From the NCBI GenBank assembly GCA_947258435.1, contig CAMYID010000018.1, positions 1-64,000 of the forward strand: a stretch of 64,000 nucleotides of DNA. Reading direction: 5' to 3'. This document shows, piece after piece, positions 44,230 through 54,090 of the stretch. Numbering within the stretch: the stretch's first letter is position 1; the number at the start of each line of letters is the position of its first letter. The DNA comes from an uncultured Alphaproteobacteria bacterium. Lineage in GTDB: Bacteria > Pseudomonadota > Alphaproteobacteria > UBA11222. The notes beneath the pieces are model-generated. The model worked only from the letters and a program-made list of their open reading frames with translations. It ran no database searches and was not told the DNA's origin. Made by a program: the position numbers and the translations under genes.

Positions 44230-45633
44230 TCAGAAATGCAGCGCCCGGCCATAGGCATCGAGCACGCTTTCATGCATCATCTCGCTTAACGTGGGATGCG
44301 GAAAAATCGTGTGCATCAGTTCGGCTTCCGTCGTCTCCAGGGTCTTTGCCACACAATATCCCTGAATAAGTTCGGTGACCTCTGCTCCGATCATATGCGC
44401 GCCCAGCAATTCACCTGTTTCTGCATCGAATATCGTCTTGATCAGCCCGTCCGTATCGCCCATGGCAATCGCCTTGCCATTACCGACATAGGGAAAGCGG
44501 CCGACGCGTATCCTGTATCCCTGCTCCTCCGCTGCCGCCTCGGTCAAGCCGACACTCGCGATCTGCGGGGTGCAATAGGTGCAGCCGGGTACGTTAAGCG
44601 GATCAAGCCGATGCAAGGTGCCACCGCCAACAATATGTTCGACGCACAGCACAGCTTCATGGCTTGCCTTATGTGCCAGCCAGGGCGGCCCGGCAACATC
44701 GCCGATGGCATAGACCCCCTTGACCGAGGTAGCGCAGCTTTCATCGGTCACAATATGGCCCCGATCGACCGTAACGCCCGCATCCTCAAGCCCCAGCCCC
44801 TCGATATTGCCGGTGATGCCGACCGCCATGATGACCCGATCAACCGCGAGCGCCTGCTCTTCATCGTCGGAAAAACGGAGCGTTACCTCAACCGCATCCT
44901 CTTTCGGTGTCATCGCCGCGACAGTGGCCCCGGTATGGATTTGCATTCCCTGCTTTTTAAAGGCTTTTGCGGCGAGCGTGGCAATCTCCGCATCTTCGAC
45001 CGGCAGGATTCTGTCGACCATTTCAACGACCGTAACATCGGCCCCCAATGTGCGGTAAAAGCTCGCAAACTCAATGCCGATCGCACCTGAGCCCACAATC
45101 AGAAGCGAATCGGGAATTTCATCAGGCACCATCGCCTCACGATAGGACCAGATCAGCTTTCCATCGGTTTCAAGCCCGGGCAACTGCCGCGCCCGCGCGC
45201 CGGTGGCCAGGATGATATGCGGCGCGGACAGCTCTGCCTTGCCACCATCGGCAAGCGCTACGGCAATCTTGCCCGGCGCGGCCAGTTTCGCTTCGCCCGC
45301 AATGACGCGGACCTTGTTCTTCTTCAGAAGATGCGTGACCCCGGCATTCAGCCTTGCTGCCACATCGCGGCTGCGCTTGACGATTTTACCCGCATCGAAA
45401 TGTATATTTTCAGCAGCAATCCCATAATCGTCCAGATGCTGCGCAAGCTGATAGACTTCGGCCGAGCGCAACAGCGCCTTGGTCGGAATACACCCCCAGT
45501 TGAGACAGATCCCGCCAAGTTCGGCGCGTTCCACAAGCGCGGTATTCAGACCAAGCTGGGCTGCGCGAATGGCCGCGACATAGCCGCCCGGCCCGCCCCC
45601 GATCACCACCAGATCGTATGCTTCCGCTGCCAT
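44230..45633 (-). CDS. lpdA: Dihydrolipoyl dehydrogenase (E3)
   Basis: A 467-aa flavoprotein that reoxidises the lipoyl arm and passes electrons to NAD. The FAD fold is DLVVIGGGPGGYVAAIRAAQLG, the redox disulfide is Cys43 and Cys48 in GGICLNWGCIPTKALL, the NAD site is IVGSGAIGIEFASFY, and the active His-Glu is in HPTLSEMMHESVLDA. It is the last gene of the pyruvate dehydrogenase set, 28 bp after pdhC. Confidence 0.95.
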   Translation of the reverse strand: MAAEAYDLVVIGGGPGGYVAAIRAAQLGLNTALVERAELGGICLNWGCIPTKALLRSAEVYQLAQHLDDYGIAAENIHFDAGKIVKRSRDVAARLNAGVTHLLKKNKVRVIAGEAKLAAPGKIAVALADGGKAELSAPHIILATGARARQLPGLETDGKLIWSYREAMVPDEIPDSLLIVGSGAIGIEFASFYRTLGADVTVVEMVDRILPVEDAEIATLAAKAFKKQGMQIHTGATVAAMTPKEDAVEVTLRFSDDEEQALAVDRVIMAVGITGNIEGLGLEDAGVTVDRGHIVTDESCATSVKGVYAIGDVAGPPWLAHKASHEAVLCVEHIVGGGTLHRLDPLNVPGCTYCTPQIASVGLTEAAAEEQGYRIRVGRFPYVGNGKAIAMGDTDGLIKTIFDAETGELLGAHMIGAEVTELIQGYCVAKTLETTEAELMHTIFPHPTLSEMMHESVLDAYGRALHF

Positions 45634-45661
45634 AAATCCGCTCTCCGCCCGGCCCGCGCTG

Positions 45662-47065
45662 CTATAGCAGCATGGTCACCGGATCCTCAATGAACCCCTT
45701 GAACACCTTCAGAAACTCGGCCCCCAGCGCGCCATCAACCACGCGATGGTCGCAGGACAAGGTGCAATGCATGATCGTTGCAACCGCCACGGCCCCGTCT
45801 TTTATTACCGGTTTCTGCTCAGCCGCGCCGACCGCCAGAATCATGCTGTGCGGCGGATTGATCACCCCTGAGAACTCGCTGATTCCGTACATGCCCAGAT
45901 TGGAAATCGAGAAGGTACCCCCTTCATATTCCTCAGGCTTCAGCTTCCGCTCGCGCGCGCGTGCGGCCAGATCGCGCATCTCGTTGGAAAGTTCGGCAAG
46001 CCCCTTGGTTTCCGCCGCCCGGATGATCGGCGTGATCAGCCCGCCCTCAATCGCCACGGCGACACCGATATCGGCATGTTTGTGGCGCAGCATGGCGCTG
46101 TCGGTCCAGGACGCATTTGCTTCTGGCGTGCGCCGCAGCGCGAGCGCCGAGGCGCGGATGATGAAATCATTGACGCTGAGTTTATAGGCGGGCGCATCCT
46201 CCTCGCGAGGCGCGCGCTCATTGAGATCACGCCTGAGTGCCATGAGCGCATCAAGCTCGCACTCGATGGTGAGATAGAAATGCGGGATCGTCTGTTTCGA
46301 CAGGGTCAGCCGCCGCGCGATCGTCTTGCGCATCGGCGTATGTTTGACTTCCTCGTAACTGCCTTCGGCAAATGGCAGCGGCGCGGCGGCGGCTGCCGCA
46401 GGTTCGGGCGGTCGGGCAGCGGCCGCTTCGGCTTTTTCAGGCTTGGCTGCAACACCGGATTCGCGGGCTGCCTCGACATCGCGCTTCACGATCCTGCCAT
46501 TTGGCCCGCTGCCGTCAATCGCCGCCAGGTCGAGATTATTTTTTTCCGCGATCCGGCGCGCAAGCGGACTTGCAAAAATACGCGTGCCCTTATCGCGCCT
46601 TACGGATGTGGCGGCTTTGGTCGCGGTTTCTTCTTCCGCCCCGCCGGTCGGTCCCTGTGCCCTGCCGGCTTTGTCTGCCGCCGCCTTTGCGCCCTCTGTG
46701 CCGCTCGCCGTCGGCGCGGCGGCAGGTGATGCATCCGCATCGCCATCGCCATCGCCATCGCCATCGCTGGGCGTCACCTGCCCCGGCTGGGGCGTATAGC
46801 CCGATAAGGCATCGTCATCCTCGCCTTCTTCCAGCATCACAGCGATCGGGGTATTGACGGGAATACCCTCTTCCCCGTCCCCGACCAGAAGTTTGCCGAT
46901 GCGCCCCTCATCGACCGCCTCAAATTCCATGGTGGCCTTGTCGGTTTCAATTTCAGCGATGATATCGCCCGCGCGCACCTCGTCACCTTCCTTGACGAGC
47001 CACTTGTTGAGCGCGCCTTCTTCCATCGTCGGCGACAGGGCTGGCATGGTCAGGGTAATCGGCAC
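45662..47065 (-). CDS. pdhC: Pyruvate dehydrogenase E2, dihydrolipoyl acetyltransferase
   Basis: A 467-aa E2. One lipoyl domain at residues 1-80 has Lys43 in [12 protein letters not shown] long linker with GD repeats (about 97-107, encoded by a hexanucleotide repeat) leads to the E3/E1-binding domain [33 protein letters not shown]. The catalytic domain ends in [16 protein letters not shown] with the conserved His-Asp pair. E2 forms the complex core and takes acetyl groups from E1. It is 12 bp after pdhB. Confidence 0.95.
   Translation of the reverse strand: MPITLTMPALSPTMEEGALNKWLVKEGDEVRAGDIIAEIETDKATMEFEAVDEGRIGKLLVGDGEEGIPVNTPIAVMLEEGEDDDALSGYTPQPGQVTPSDGDGDGDGDADASPAAAPTASGTEGAKAAADKAGRAQGPTGGAEEETATKAATSVRRDKGTRIFASPLARRIAEKNNLDLAAIDGSGPNGRIVKRDVEAARESGVAAKPEKAEAAAARPPEPAAAAAAPLPFAEGSYEEVKHTPMRKTIARRLTLSKQTIPHFYLTIECELDALMALRRDLNERAPREEDAPAYKLSVNDFIIRASALALRRTPEANASWTDSAMLRHKHADIGVAVAIEGGLITPIIRAAETKGLAELSNEMRDLAARARERKLKPEEYEGGTFSISNLGMYGISEFSGVINPPHSMILAVGAAEQKPVIKDGAVAVATIMHCTLSCDHRVVDGALGAEFLKVFKGFIEDPVTMLL
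46739..46768. repeat. Hexanucleotide repeat in the pdhC linker
   Basis: ATCGCC is repeated four times exactly and once with one change (ATCGCT) in tandem. On the coding strand it encodes repeated Gly-Asp in the flexible linker of E2. The tract could vary in length by slippage in whole-codon steps. Confidence 0.75.
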
Positions 47066-47077
47066 GGGACGGGCTCC

Positions 47078-48535
47078 CTAAACGTAACAGACGGCTTTTG
47101 CGGCCGCGACGATATCGGCTGGCTGCGGCAGCGCCAGTTTTTCAAGATTGGCGGCATAGGGCATCGGCACATCCTTGCCCGCAACCCGGGTGACCGGCGC
47201 GTCCAGATAGTCGAAAGCCTCCTCCATCAAGGCGGCTGCGATTTCCGCGCCGATACCCGATTGCGGCCAGCCTTCCTCAACCGTGACGCAACGATTGGTT
47301 TTCCTGACCGACCCGATGACAGTCGGCATGTCCATGGGCCGCAAGGTCCGCAGATCGATCACTTCCGCCGATATGCCTTCTTCGGCCAGCGCCTCAGCCG
47401 CCTCGAGGCTCTTCGCCACGCCGATCGAAAAGGAAACGATCGTCACATCCGCACCCGGCCGGACGATCCGTGCCTTACCAAGCGGCAGTGTAAAATCCTC
47501 AAGCACCGGCACCTCGGAAGAACGGCCGTAAAGAACCTCATTCTCCAGAAATATCACCGGATTGGGGTTCCGGATCGCGGATTTGAGCAAGCCTTTTGCC
47601 GACCCGGCATCGGAGGGTGAGACAACGATCAGACCGGGCACATGCGCATACCAGGCGGCATAGCATTGCGAATGCTGCGCCGCAACACGCGCAGCGGCGC
47701 CATTCGGACCGCGAAATACGATCTGTGCGCCCATTTGCCCCCCGGACATATACAATGTCTTGGCGGCCGAGTTGATAATCTGGTCAATTGCCTGCATCGC
47801 GAAATTGAATGTCATGAATTCGACAATCGGCTTCAGGCCGGCAAACGCCGCCCCGACCCCGACGCCGGCAAACCCATGTTCGGTAATCGGGGTATCCACG
47901 ACACGCCGCTCGCCAAACTCGTCAAGCAGGTTCTGGCTGATCTTATAAGCCCCCTGATACTGCCCGACCTCTTCACCCATCAGGAAGACATCCTCATCGG
48001 CCCGCATTTCCTCGGCCATCGCATCGCGTAGGGCCTCGCGCATGGTCATGGTGGTAAATTCGGTCCCCTCGGGCACTTCGGATACCTGCGACACATCCGG
48101 CGTTTTACCGGGCTGTTCGTCATCTTCCGTATCGGCATCGGCGGTATCCGCCCCCGCCTGCGGCTGCTTTTTGCCAGCACCCTCCCTATCAGGCCGCGCC
48201 GCCTTTTCCTCATCCGGCGGGGCCTTTGCCCCAGCCACACCTTCCGGCACAAGCGCATCCAGATCGACCGAATCGAGCGCGGTACTGTCTTCCCCTTCCT
48301 CGAGGATCAGCGCAATCGGCGTATTGACGGGAATATTCTCCGTCCCCTCTTCGGCCAGGATCTGGCCCATAACGCCTTCATCCACCGCTTCATATTCCAT
48401 CGTTGCCTTGTCGGTCTCGATCTCGGCAATGATATCGCCGGCGGCGATGGTGTCGCCCTCCTTGACCAACCATTTGGCAATGCTGCCTTCCTCCATGGTC
48501 GGCGACAGGGCCGGCATTAGCAGGGGAATGGGCAT
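47078..48535 (-). CDS. pdhB: Pyruvate dehydrogenase E1 beta with N-terminal lipoyl domain
   Basis: A 485-aa E1-beta of the alphaproteobacterial form. Residues 1-80 are a lipoyl domain with Lys43 in [11 protein letters not shown], followed by an acidic and Ala/Pro-rich linker and a transketolase-type beta domain from about residue 160 ([13 protein letters not shown]...[12 protein letters not shown]). With PdhA it binds ThDP at the subunit interface and decarboxylates pyruvate. The extra lipoyl domain is usual in alphaproteobacteria. Confidence 0.94.
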   Translation of the reverse strand: MPIPLLMPALSPTMEEGSIAKWLVKEGDTIAAGDIIAEIETDKATMEYEAVDEGVMGQILAEEGTENIPVNTPIALILEEGEDSTALDSVDLDALVPEGVAGAKAPPDEEKAARPDREGAGKKQPQAGADTADADTEDDEQPGKTPDVSQVSEVPEGTEFTTMTMREALRDAMAEEMRADEDVFLMGEEVGQYQGAYKISQNLLDEFGERRVVDTPITEHGFAGVGVGAAFAGLKPIVEFMTFNFAMQAIDQIINSAAKTLYMSGGQMGAQIVFRGPNGAAARVAAQHSQCYAAWYAHVPGLIVVSPSDAGSAKGLLKSAIRNPNPVIFLENEVLYGRSSEVPVLEDFTLPLGKARIVRPGADVTIVSFSIGVAKSLEAAEALAEEGISAEVIDLRTLRPMDMPTVIGSVRKTNRCVTVEEGWPQSGIGAEIAAALMEEAFDYLDAPVTRVAGKDVPMPYAANLEKLALPQPADIVAAAKAVCYV

Positions 48536-48587
48536 AGTCGTTCAGACTCCGTTTCGCTCGGCAACTGGATGGCCGCACCAGACAGGC

Positions 48588-49628
48588 TCAGCGCAGGACA
48601 TCGGTATATAATTCTTCTTCCGCGGGTTCGGGGGAGGTCTGCGCGAACTCCGCCGCCGCGGCGATAACTTCCTTTACCTCGCGATCAACCGCCTTGAGGG
48701 CATCTTCATCCGCATGCCCCCCTTCAAGCAGCATATGCCGCGCCCTGTCGATCGGATCCTGTTCCGCGCGCACTTTCTGGACTTCTTCCTTGCTGCGATA
48801 TTTGGCGGGATCGGACATGGAATGGCCGCGATAACGATAAGTCATCATTTCCAGAATGATCGGTCCCTTGCCCGCCCGGCAATGGGCAACCGCATCCCGC
48901 GCGGCCGCACGCACCTTCAGCACATCCATCCCATCGACCTGCACACCAGGGATCGCAAAACTCTCACCACGCAAATGCAGATCGGGTTGCCCGCTGGAGC
49001 GGCCGACAGACGTACCCATCGCATACTGATTATTCTCGATCACATAGATGACAGGCAACGCCCAGAGCTGGGCCATATTGAAGCTTTCATAAACCTGCCC
49101 CTGATTGGCGGCGCCATCGCCGAAATAGGTCAGCGCCACCCTGTCATTACCGCGATATTTATTGGCAAAGGCAAGCCCGGTGCCAAGCGACACCTGCGCA
49201 CCGACAATGCCATGCCCGCCGAAAAAATCCTTCTCGCGGCTGAACATATGCATTGAACCGCCCTTGCCCTTGGACAGCCCGCCCTCGCGGCCGGTCAGCT
49301 CCGCCATCACCCCCTCGGGTTGCATGCCCGCGGCCAGCATATGGCCGTGATCGCGATAGCCCGTAATCACCTGATCGCCCGGTTCGATGGCCGCCTGCAT
49401 ACCGACAACGACCGCTTCCTGCCCGATATAAAGGTGGCAGAACCCGCCGATCAGCCCCATACCATACATCTGCCCGGCCTTTTCCTCGAACCGCCGGATC
49501 AGCAGCATCTCCCGGTAAAATTCCAGCAATGTCTCGCCATCGGCCTTGTCGGCAGCCCCACGCCGGCGACGCACAGCTTTGCCGGACCCCGTTTTCTTAC
49601 CCGATGTCTGTGGTCTAGCGGCCGCCAT
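48588..49628 (-). CDS. pdhA: Pyruvate dehydrogenase E1 alpha
   Basis: A 346-aa E1-alpha with the ThDP motif GDGAANQGQVYESFNMAQLWALPVIYVIENNQYAMGTS and phosphorylation-loop-like TYRYRGHSMSDPAKYRS. The N-terminus is basic (QTSGKKTGSGKAVRRRRGAADK). ATG at 49628 has AAAAGGG upstream and is preferred to a GTG at 49646. It begins the pdh set after ftsB (53 bp) and is followed 52 bp later by pdhB. Confidence 0.94.
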   Translation of the reverse strand: MAAARPQTSGKKTGSGKAVRRRRGAADKADGETLLEFYREMLLIRRFEEKAGQMYGMGLIGGFCHLYIGQEAVVVGMQAAIEPGDQVITGYRDHGHMLAAGMQPEGVMAELTGREGGLSKGKGGSMHMFSREKDFFGGHGIVGAQVSLGTGLAFANKYRGNDRVALTYFGDGAANQGQVYESFNMAQLWALPVIYVIENNQYAMGTSVGRSSGQPDLHLRGESFAIPGVQVDGMDVLKVRAAARDAVAHCRAGKGPIILEMMTYRYRGHSMSDPAKYRSKEEVQKVRAEQDPIDRARHMLLEGGHADEDALKAVDREVKEVIAAAAEFAQTSPEPAEEELYTDVLR

Positions 49629-49681
49629 TCCTCTGCCCTTTTTCACTTCGCAGGCAACGCATCACGTCGATGACCTGTCCG

Positions 49682-49993
49682 CTATTCCGTATAAATCAAA
49701 CGGTCACGCGGATGCGCCAAACCGAGTAATGCCCGCGCGCGCTCTTCAAGAATATCAAGATCAAGGCTTTGCCGGCGCAATCCGGCAACTCTGACTTCAA
49801 GCTGTTCGCGTTCGCCCAGCCGTGTCTGATAGGTCTGCGCCAGAGCTGCATTTTCCTGATTGAGCCGGACAAAAGCCGCCACGCCATGATCGCCCTGAAC
49901 CGCGTGAAACGCAAAATAGGCGATACCGCAAACGCATATCAGCGGCACGAAGGCAGGGCGCAACCGACGGCGCAGCTCGTAACGAACATCCAT
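49682..49993 (-). CDS. ftsB: FtsB-like septum formation initiator
   Basis: A 103-aa protein in the FtsB/DivIC family: short cytoplasmic start (MDVRYELRRRLR), one transmembrane helix (AFVPLICVCGIAYFAFHAV, about 12-30), then a periplasmic coiled coil (about 37-75) and ILEERARALLGLAHPRDRLIY. FtsB joins FtsL and FtsQ at the divisome. ATG at 49993 is chosen; a frame extension to 50020 exists. It precedes the pdh operon, as often in alphaproteobacteria. Confidence 0.82.
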   Translation of the reverse strand: MDVRYELRRRLRPAFVPLICVCGIAYFAFHAVQGDHGVAAFVRLNQENAALAQTYQTRLGEREQLEVRVAGLRRQSLDLDILEERARALLGLAHPRDRLIYTE

Positions 49994-50041
49994 AGTTAAA
50001 GGAATCTCATATAAGCACACCGACCGTCAAGCAATTGCCCG

Positions 50042-50072
50042 CTGACAATACATTGATTTAACTTGCTATATT
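50042..50072 (+). promoter_or_regulatory. Putative promoter for coaA
   Basis: CTGACA (50042-50047) resembles a -35 box and TATATT (50067-50072), preceded by TTGC, an extended -10. The spacer is 19 bp, slightly long. The site is in the AT-rich divergent region between ftsB and coaA, 74 bp before the coaA start. Sigma-factor use is inferred. Confidence 0.35.
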
Positions 50073-50145
50073 GGCATGATTAATGGTTGACCAAGTCTTA
50101 ATGGACTGATTTTTATTTACCTGGGCGCATCAGAGGTCTGAATTC

Positions 50146-51060
50146 ATGGCCGACAACAAAAACAGCTATGCCCGACATGACCGGCAGGCACTGGCGCAAA
50201 TGGCGGCGAATTTGCCGGCAGCCAGCGACGCGACGGACGACACGGTTGACATTCCCGGCAGCCGCGTGGAGTTCGAGGAAGCGATCCTGCCCATCGCTGA
50301 CATCATCAACCGCCATATTGCAATCAAACGCCGCCAGATGACCGCATCAGGGGACACAGCAGCCAGACCTGACAGGCAAATCCCGTTTATTATCGGCCTG
50401 GTCGGCAGTGTCGCCGCCGGCAAGAGCACCCTGGCCGAACTGCTGCGGCATGCGCTGCACCGCGCCACCGGGAAACCGCAAATCGCGCTTGTGCCGAGCG
50501 ACGGGTTTCTGTTCCCCAATGCCGAGCTTGAAGCGCGCGGATTACTTGAACGTAAAGGTTTTCCGGAAAGTTTTGACACTGAAAAGCTGATCGGCTTCCT
50601 GAAACAATTGCAGCAGGGCCGGCAGAGGGTCGAAGCACCGATCTATTCGCATTTTTATTATGACATCATGCCGGACCAGACCATGACCATTACCGCGCCT
50701 GATATCATCATCCTGGAAGGGGTCAATCTGCTGCAGCCAGGTAACAGCGAATTGGGCGAAAACCCTGCCGATTTCATCGATTTTGCCATCTATATCGATG
50801 CCGATGAGGAAGATATAAAAGGCTGGTTCACCGACCGCTTCCTCATCTTGTGCGACGAGGCGCGGTCGACGCCGGACACGTTCCTGCACCGCTTTGCGGC
50901 GCTGAATGAGGAACAGCTGCGTGATGTTGCGCAATTTGTGTGGTCGACGATCAATGGAAAAAACCTGGCTGAGCATATTCAGCCAACCAAGGCTCTTGCG
51001 GATCTGATCATCCACAAAGCATCCGATCACCGGATAAACTATATCGAACTGCGCCGCTAG
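50146..51060 (+). CDS. coaA: Pantothenate kinase type I
   Basis: A 304-aa kinase for the first step of CoA synthesis. The P-loop is GLVGSVAAGKST (residues 84-95), with the family phrases VPSDGFLFPNAEL, RKGFPESFD, IYSHFYYDIMPD and the late FLHRFAAL and VWSTINGKNLAEHI. The length fits bacterial PanK-I. AGAGGT is 8 nt before ATG. It is regulated by CoA feedback in known enzymes. It is divergent from ftsB. Confidence 0.94.
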   Translation: MADNKNSYARHDRQALAQMAANLPAASDATDDTVDIPGSRVEFEEAILPIADIINRHIAIKRRQMTASGDTAARPDRQIPFIIGLVGSVAAGKSTLAELLRHALHRATGKPQIALVPSDGFLFPNAELEARGLLERKGFPESFDTEKLIGFLKQLQQGRQRVEAPIYSHFYYDIMPDQTMTITAPDIIILEGVNLLQPGNSELGENPADFIDFAIYIDADEEDIKGWFTDRFLILCDEARSTPDTFLHRFAALNEEQLRDVAQFVWSTINGKNLAEHIQPTKALADLIIHKASDHRINYIELRR

Positions 51061-51136
51061 GCCGATAATCACTTCGCAACAGACCATCCCTGCTGCGGCA
51101 CGGCGGCTGAATGCTTGCCAAACAAGCCTATTCGCC

Positions 51137-51156
51137 GTAGGTCTCGGTAGGTCTCG
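51137..51156 (+). repeat. Tandem 10-bp repeat
   Basis: GTAGGTCTCG occurs twice in immediate succession (51137-51146, 51147-51156), 31 bp before the likely start of the EamA transporter gene. It may be a replication slip or an activator site; no function is evident. Confidence 0.6.
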
Positions 51157-51187
51157 ATCCAGGGCGGTTCTCGCCCGCATCAGAAAA

Positions 51188-52108
51188 TTGCCAGCCGGAA
51201 CCGCACGCGTTTTGTCCGACAACCGATTGCAGCACTATCTTCCCGCCATAGCGGCGGGCACCGCCGGCACGCTTGGCGGCGCGATGGTTGTCGCGACACG
51301 CTATGTTGTTGGTGAGGTTGATCCCACGACCCTGTCGATTTTGCGGTACGGCCTTGCCACCGCCTGCCTTGTCCCCGCGGCCTGGTGGTTTGCGAGCGGG
51401 CGGATCCCCTGGCGCGATGTCACGCCGATCGGCGTTTTGGGGCTGCTCTATTTTACATTCTATCCGATCGTATTCGCCGCAAGCCTGCAATTCACAACCG
51501 CAGCACGCGGGGCGCTGATCCTGTCGACGACACCGATGGCGACACTGCTGATCGGCATGCTGCTGCGCCGCGAACCGGTTACCTTGTACAAGGCCGCCGG
51601 CGTCAGCCTGACGGTTGCCGGAGTTGCTATGGCATTGGGGGAAAGCCTGCTGGACAGCGGGCAGAACTCCCTGCTGGGCGACGCGATCATGGGGATCGGC
51701 GTCTTTCTGGGCGCGGGTTATAATGTGATTGGCAAGCCATATTTTCAGCGCAACTCGCAACTGCGCGTCACGGCACTTGCCATGTTCCTGGGATGGCTGG
51801 TACTGGCACTGGGTGCAACGGGCAGCGGATTTGTGCCGCTCAGCTGGCCGGACTTGTCGGGTCCGGCCTGGGCAACAATCATATTCCTCGGCACCGTGGC
51901 CGGCGCGTTTCCGATTTACATTTATTCATGGGCGCTCGGACACGCCTCACCTACCCAGGTCGCGGTTGGAATCGGGATGAATCCGATTATCGCCATTCTG
52001 CTCGGATCGCTTCTGCTTGCCGAAATCCCTGCCTGGCCGACAATATTGGGCCTTGGGGCCGTATTGTGCGGGATCGCGCTCGCCAATCGCCGCCACCCGA
52101 ACGGTTAG
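51188..52108 (+). CDS. EamA/DMT family transporter
   Basis: A 306-aa membrane protein with ten predicted hydrophobic segments in two EamA repeats, typical of drug/metabolite transporters (AAGTAGTLGGAMVVATRYVVG, LLYFTFYPIVFAASLQFTTAARGALI, and late GIGMNPIIAILLGSLLLAEIPAWPTILGLGAVLCG). No ATG opens the frame; TTG at 51188 or TTG at 51212 may serve. The transported compound is unknown. It lies 127 bp after coaA. Confidence 0.82.
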   Translation: MPAGTARVLSDNRLQHYLPAIAAGTAGTLGGAMVVATRYVVGEVDPTTLSILRYGLATACLVPAAWWFASGRIPWRDVTPIGVLGLLYFTFYPIVFAASLQFTTAARGALILSTTPMATLLIGMLLRREPVTLYKAAGVSLTVAGVAMALGESLLDSGQNSLLGDAIMGIGVFLGAGYNVIGKPYFQRNSQLRVTALAMFLGWLVLALGATGSGFVPLSWPDLSGPAWATIIFLGTVAGAFPIYIYSWALGHASPTQVAVGIGMNPIIAILLGSLLLAEIPAWPTILGLGAVLCGIALANRRHPNG

Positions 52109-52242
52109 CGCCGCACCCTGTAGCGGCGGAAAAATTTCACCCTTCTTAACGATTTGTTGCCCCTTTGGCAGATACAAACTGTCAGAAGCGTATTTTTAAC
52201 TGACCATTTTATTCAATTTTTTGACGTAGACGGTGCAGGCGG

Positions 52243-54090
52243 GTGAAAGCGTACAAAAAAGTACTGGATAAGCAGAGCGGCGATCTGACCGCGGCACAGA
52301 GTATAATCGCTGGTGCCCCGGACTTTGCCTGCATTTGCCAGGACACCCACATTGTGCTGATGAATGACCCGGGGCTCAGAATGCTCAGCGGCAAACCCGG
52401 AACCGCACACGACCCGGCTGGCCAGCCTCTGGCATCACTTATACATCCCGACGATCGCTGGATCCTGGAATCCTGGTGGCAGCCGACCGCCAACCAGCCG
52501 ACAGCGAAACTTGGCATACGCCGCTATTGCCGTGTGGGAACGGCGCGCGCAGGCTATCACTATCTGGAACTGACGCGGGCAGAGCATGCGGTTGGCGACA
52601 TAAGCTACGATCTGATTTTCGGACGCCGCATTGAAGATCTACGCGCCGTGATACAGGAGTTGCAGCAAACCCGCAAACAACTTGAACATCATTCAGGAAA
52701 ATTGCGTCGCGAGCGGAACAAGCGGCGCTCAGCCGAGCGTAGCGTACGCCGGCTGACATTCGAGGATCAGCTGACACGCTTGGCCAATCGCGCGCAGTTT
52801 CAGCGGCGGCTGGAAAGCGCGCTGCGGCATGCCTCCAGAACCCAGAAGAAAGTGGTTCTGCTATTTATCGATCTCAACAAATTCAAGGAGGTCAACGATG
52901 CGCATGGTCACGCCACCGGTGATGCACTGCTGCGCCATGTGGCCCACAGGCTGTTGTCCTGCACCCGCAACACCGATGTTGTCGCGCGTTTCGGCAGCGA
53001 TGAATTTGCCATCATCGCCAATCACGTCGAGCAGACAAGTGATGTAGATACCCTTGCCAAAAAAGTGCTCGATACGATCGAACAACCACTCCAGATCGAC
53101 ATGCATCGCATCCATATCACCTGCAGCATTGGCATCAGCGTCTACCCCGACAACGGCACCGATGCCGATACTCTGCAGAAAAACGCGGCCCTAGCGCTGC
53201 AGCGGGCCAAGACCATCGGCGAAGGGGCTTATCAGAATTTCAACGCGGCGATGACTGCGCAAGTGCGCCGCCGCAAACGGATCGAGCGCGAGCTGGGCCG
53301 CGCGATCGAACAGGACGAGCTTGTCTGCTATTACCAGCCGCAGGTCGACATCACGACCCGCGCCGTAAAGGGTATTGAAGCACTGATCCGGTGGGAGCAT
53401 CCGACCGACGGGCTGATACCGCCGTCTGATTTCATTCAAATCGCAGAATCGTCAGGCCTTATTCAGCCCCTTACAGAATGGGTCATGCAGCGCGCCTGCA
53501 GCGATCTGAAACAATGTCACGCGCTTGGCCTGCATATCGAACATGTGTCTGTTAACCTTTCAGCCAACCTGCTGCGCGACGACCGGCTGCTGCGAATGGT
53601 CAAACGGGTTCTGAAAGAAACCGATCTTGCACCCGAATATCTGGAAGTTGAGATCACAGAAAGCATGGTGCCCGAAAATATTTCAGCCGCCCGGCAACTT
53701 CTGATGGAAATCGCCGGACTTGGCGTCGGCGTTGCCCTGGACGATTTCGGGACCGGCTATTCCTCACTTACCCATCTGCGCCAGTTTCCGCTTACAAGCC
53801 TTAAGATCGACCGCTCATTCGTGACGGAAATGTCCGCGAATGCGGACGATATCGCCATTGTCCGCTCGGTCATCACGCTTGCCCACAGCCTGGGGCTGCG
53901 CGTCATCGCCGAAGGTGTGGAAGAAACCGAACAGCTTGATATTCTGCAAAGCGAAGCCTGCGATGAGGTGCAGGGCTATTATTACAGCCCGCCACTGCCC
54001 TATCACGCGCTCATCAAATGGTGCGATACGCATCAACAGATCAAGAATGCGGCGGCAAGCGGCCTGCCCGCTGTCCGGCCAATGCCCTGA
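52243..54090 (+). CDS. GGDEF/EAL cyclic-di-GMP protein
   Basis: A 615-aa cytosolic protein. A PAS-like sensor is at about 10-130, followed by a coiled stretch rich in charged residues (about 130-170), then a GGDEF domain (about 172-335) with GSDEF at 251-255 in place of GGDEF and an RxxD inhibitory site at 242-245. The EAL domain from about 350 has EAL at 379-381 and the catalytic set VNLSANLL, EITES, DDFGTGYSSL, IDRSFV and EGVEE. Diguanylate cyclase activity is doubtful, phosphodiesterase activity likely. The start codon is GTG. Its end overlaps gluQ by 50 bp. Confidence 0.9.
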   Translation: MKAYKKVLDKQSGDLTAAQSIIAGAPDFACICQDTHIVLMNDPGLRMLSGKPGTAHDPAGQPLASLIHPDDRWILESWWQPTANQPTAKLGIRRYCRVGTARAGYHYLELTRAEHAVGDISYDLIFGRRIEDLRAVIQELQQTRKQLEHHSGKLRRERNKRRSAERSVRRLTFEDQLTRLANRAQFQRRLESALRHASRTQKKVVLLFIDLNKFKEVNDAHGHATGDALLRHVAHRLLSCTRNTDVVARFGSDEFAIIANHVEQTSDVDTLAKKVLDTIEQPLQIDMHRIHITCSIGISVYPDNGTDADTLQKNAALALQRAKTIGEGAYQNFNAAMTAQVRRRKRIERELGRAIEQDELVCYYQPQVDITTRAVKGIEALIRWEHPTDGLIPPSDFIQIAESSGLIQPLTEWVMQRACSDLKQCHALGLHIEHVSVNLSANLLRDDRLLRMVKRVLKETDLAPEYLEVEITESMVPENISAARQLLMEIAGLGVGVALDDFGTGYSSLTHLRQFPLTSLKIDRSFVTEMSANADDIAIVRSVITLAHSLGLRVIAEGVEETEQLDILQSEACDEVQGYYYSPPLPYHALIKWCDTHQQIKNAAASGLPAVRPMP

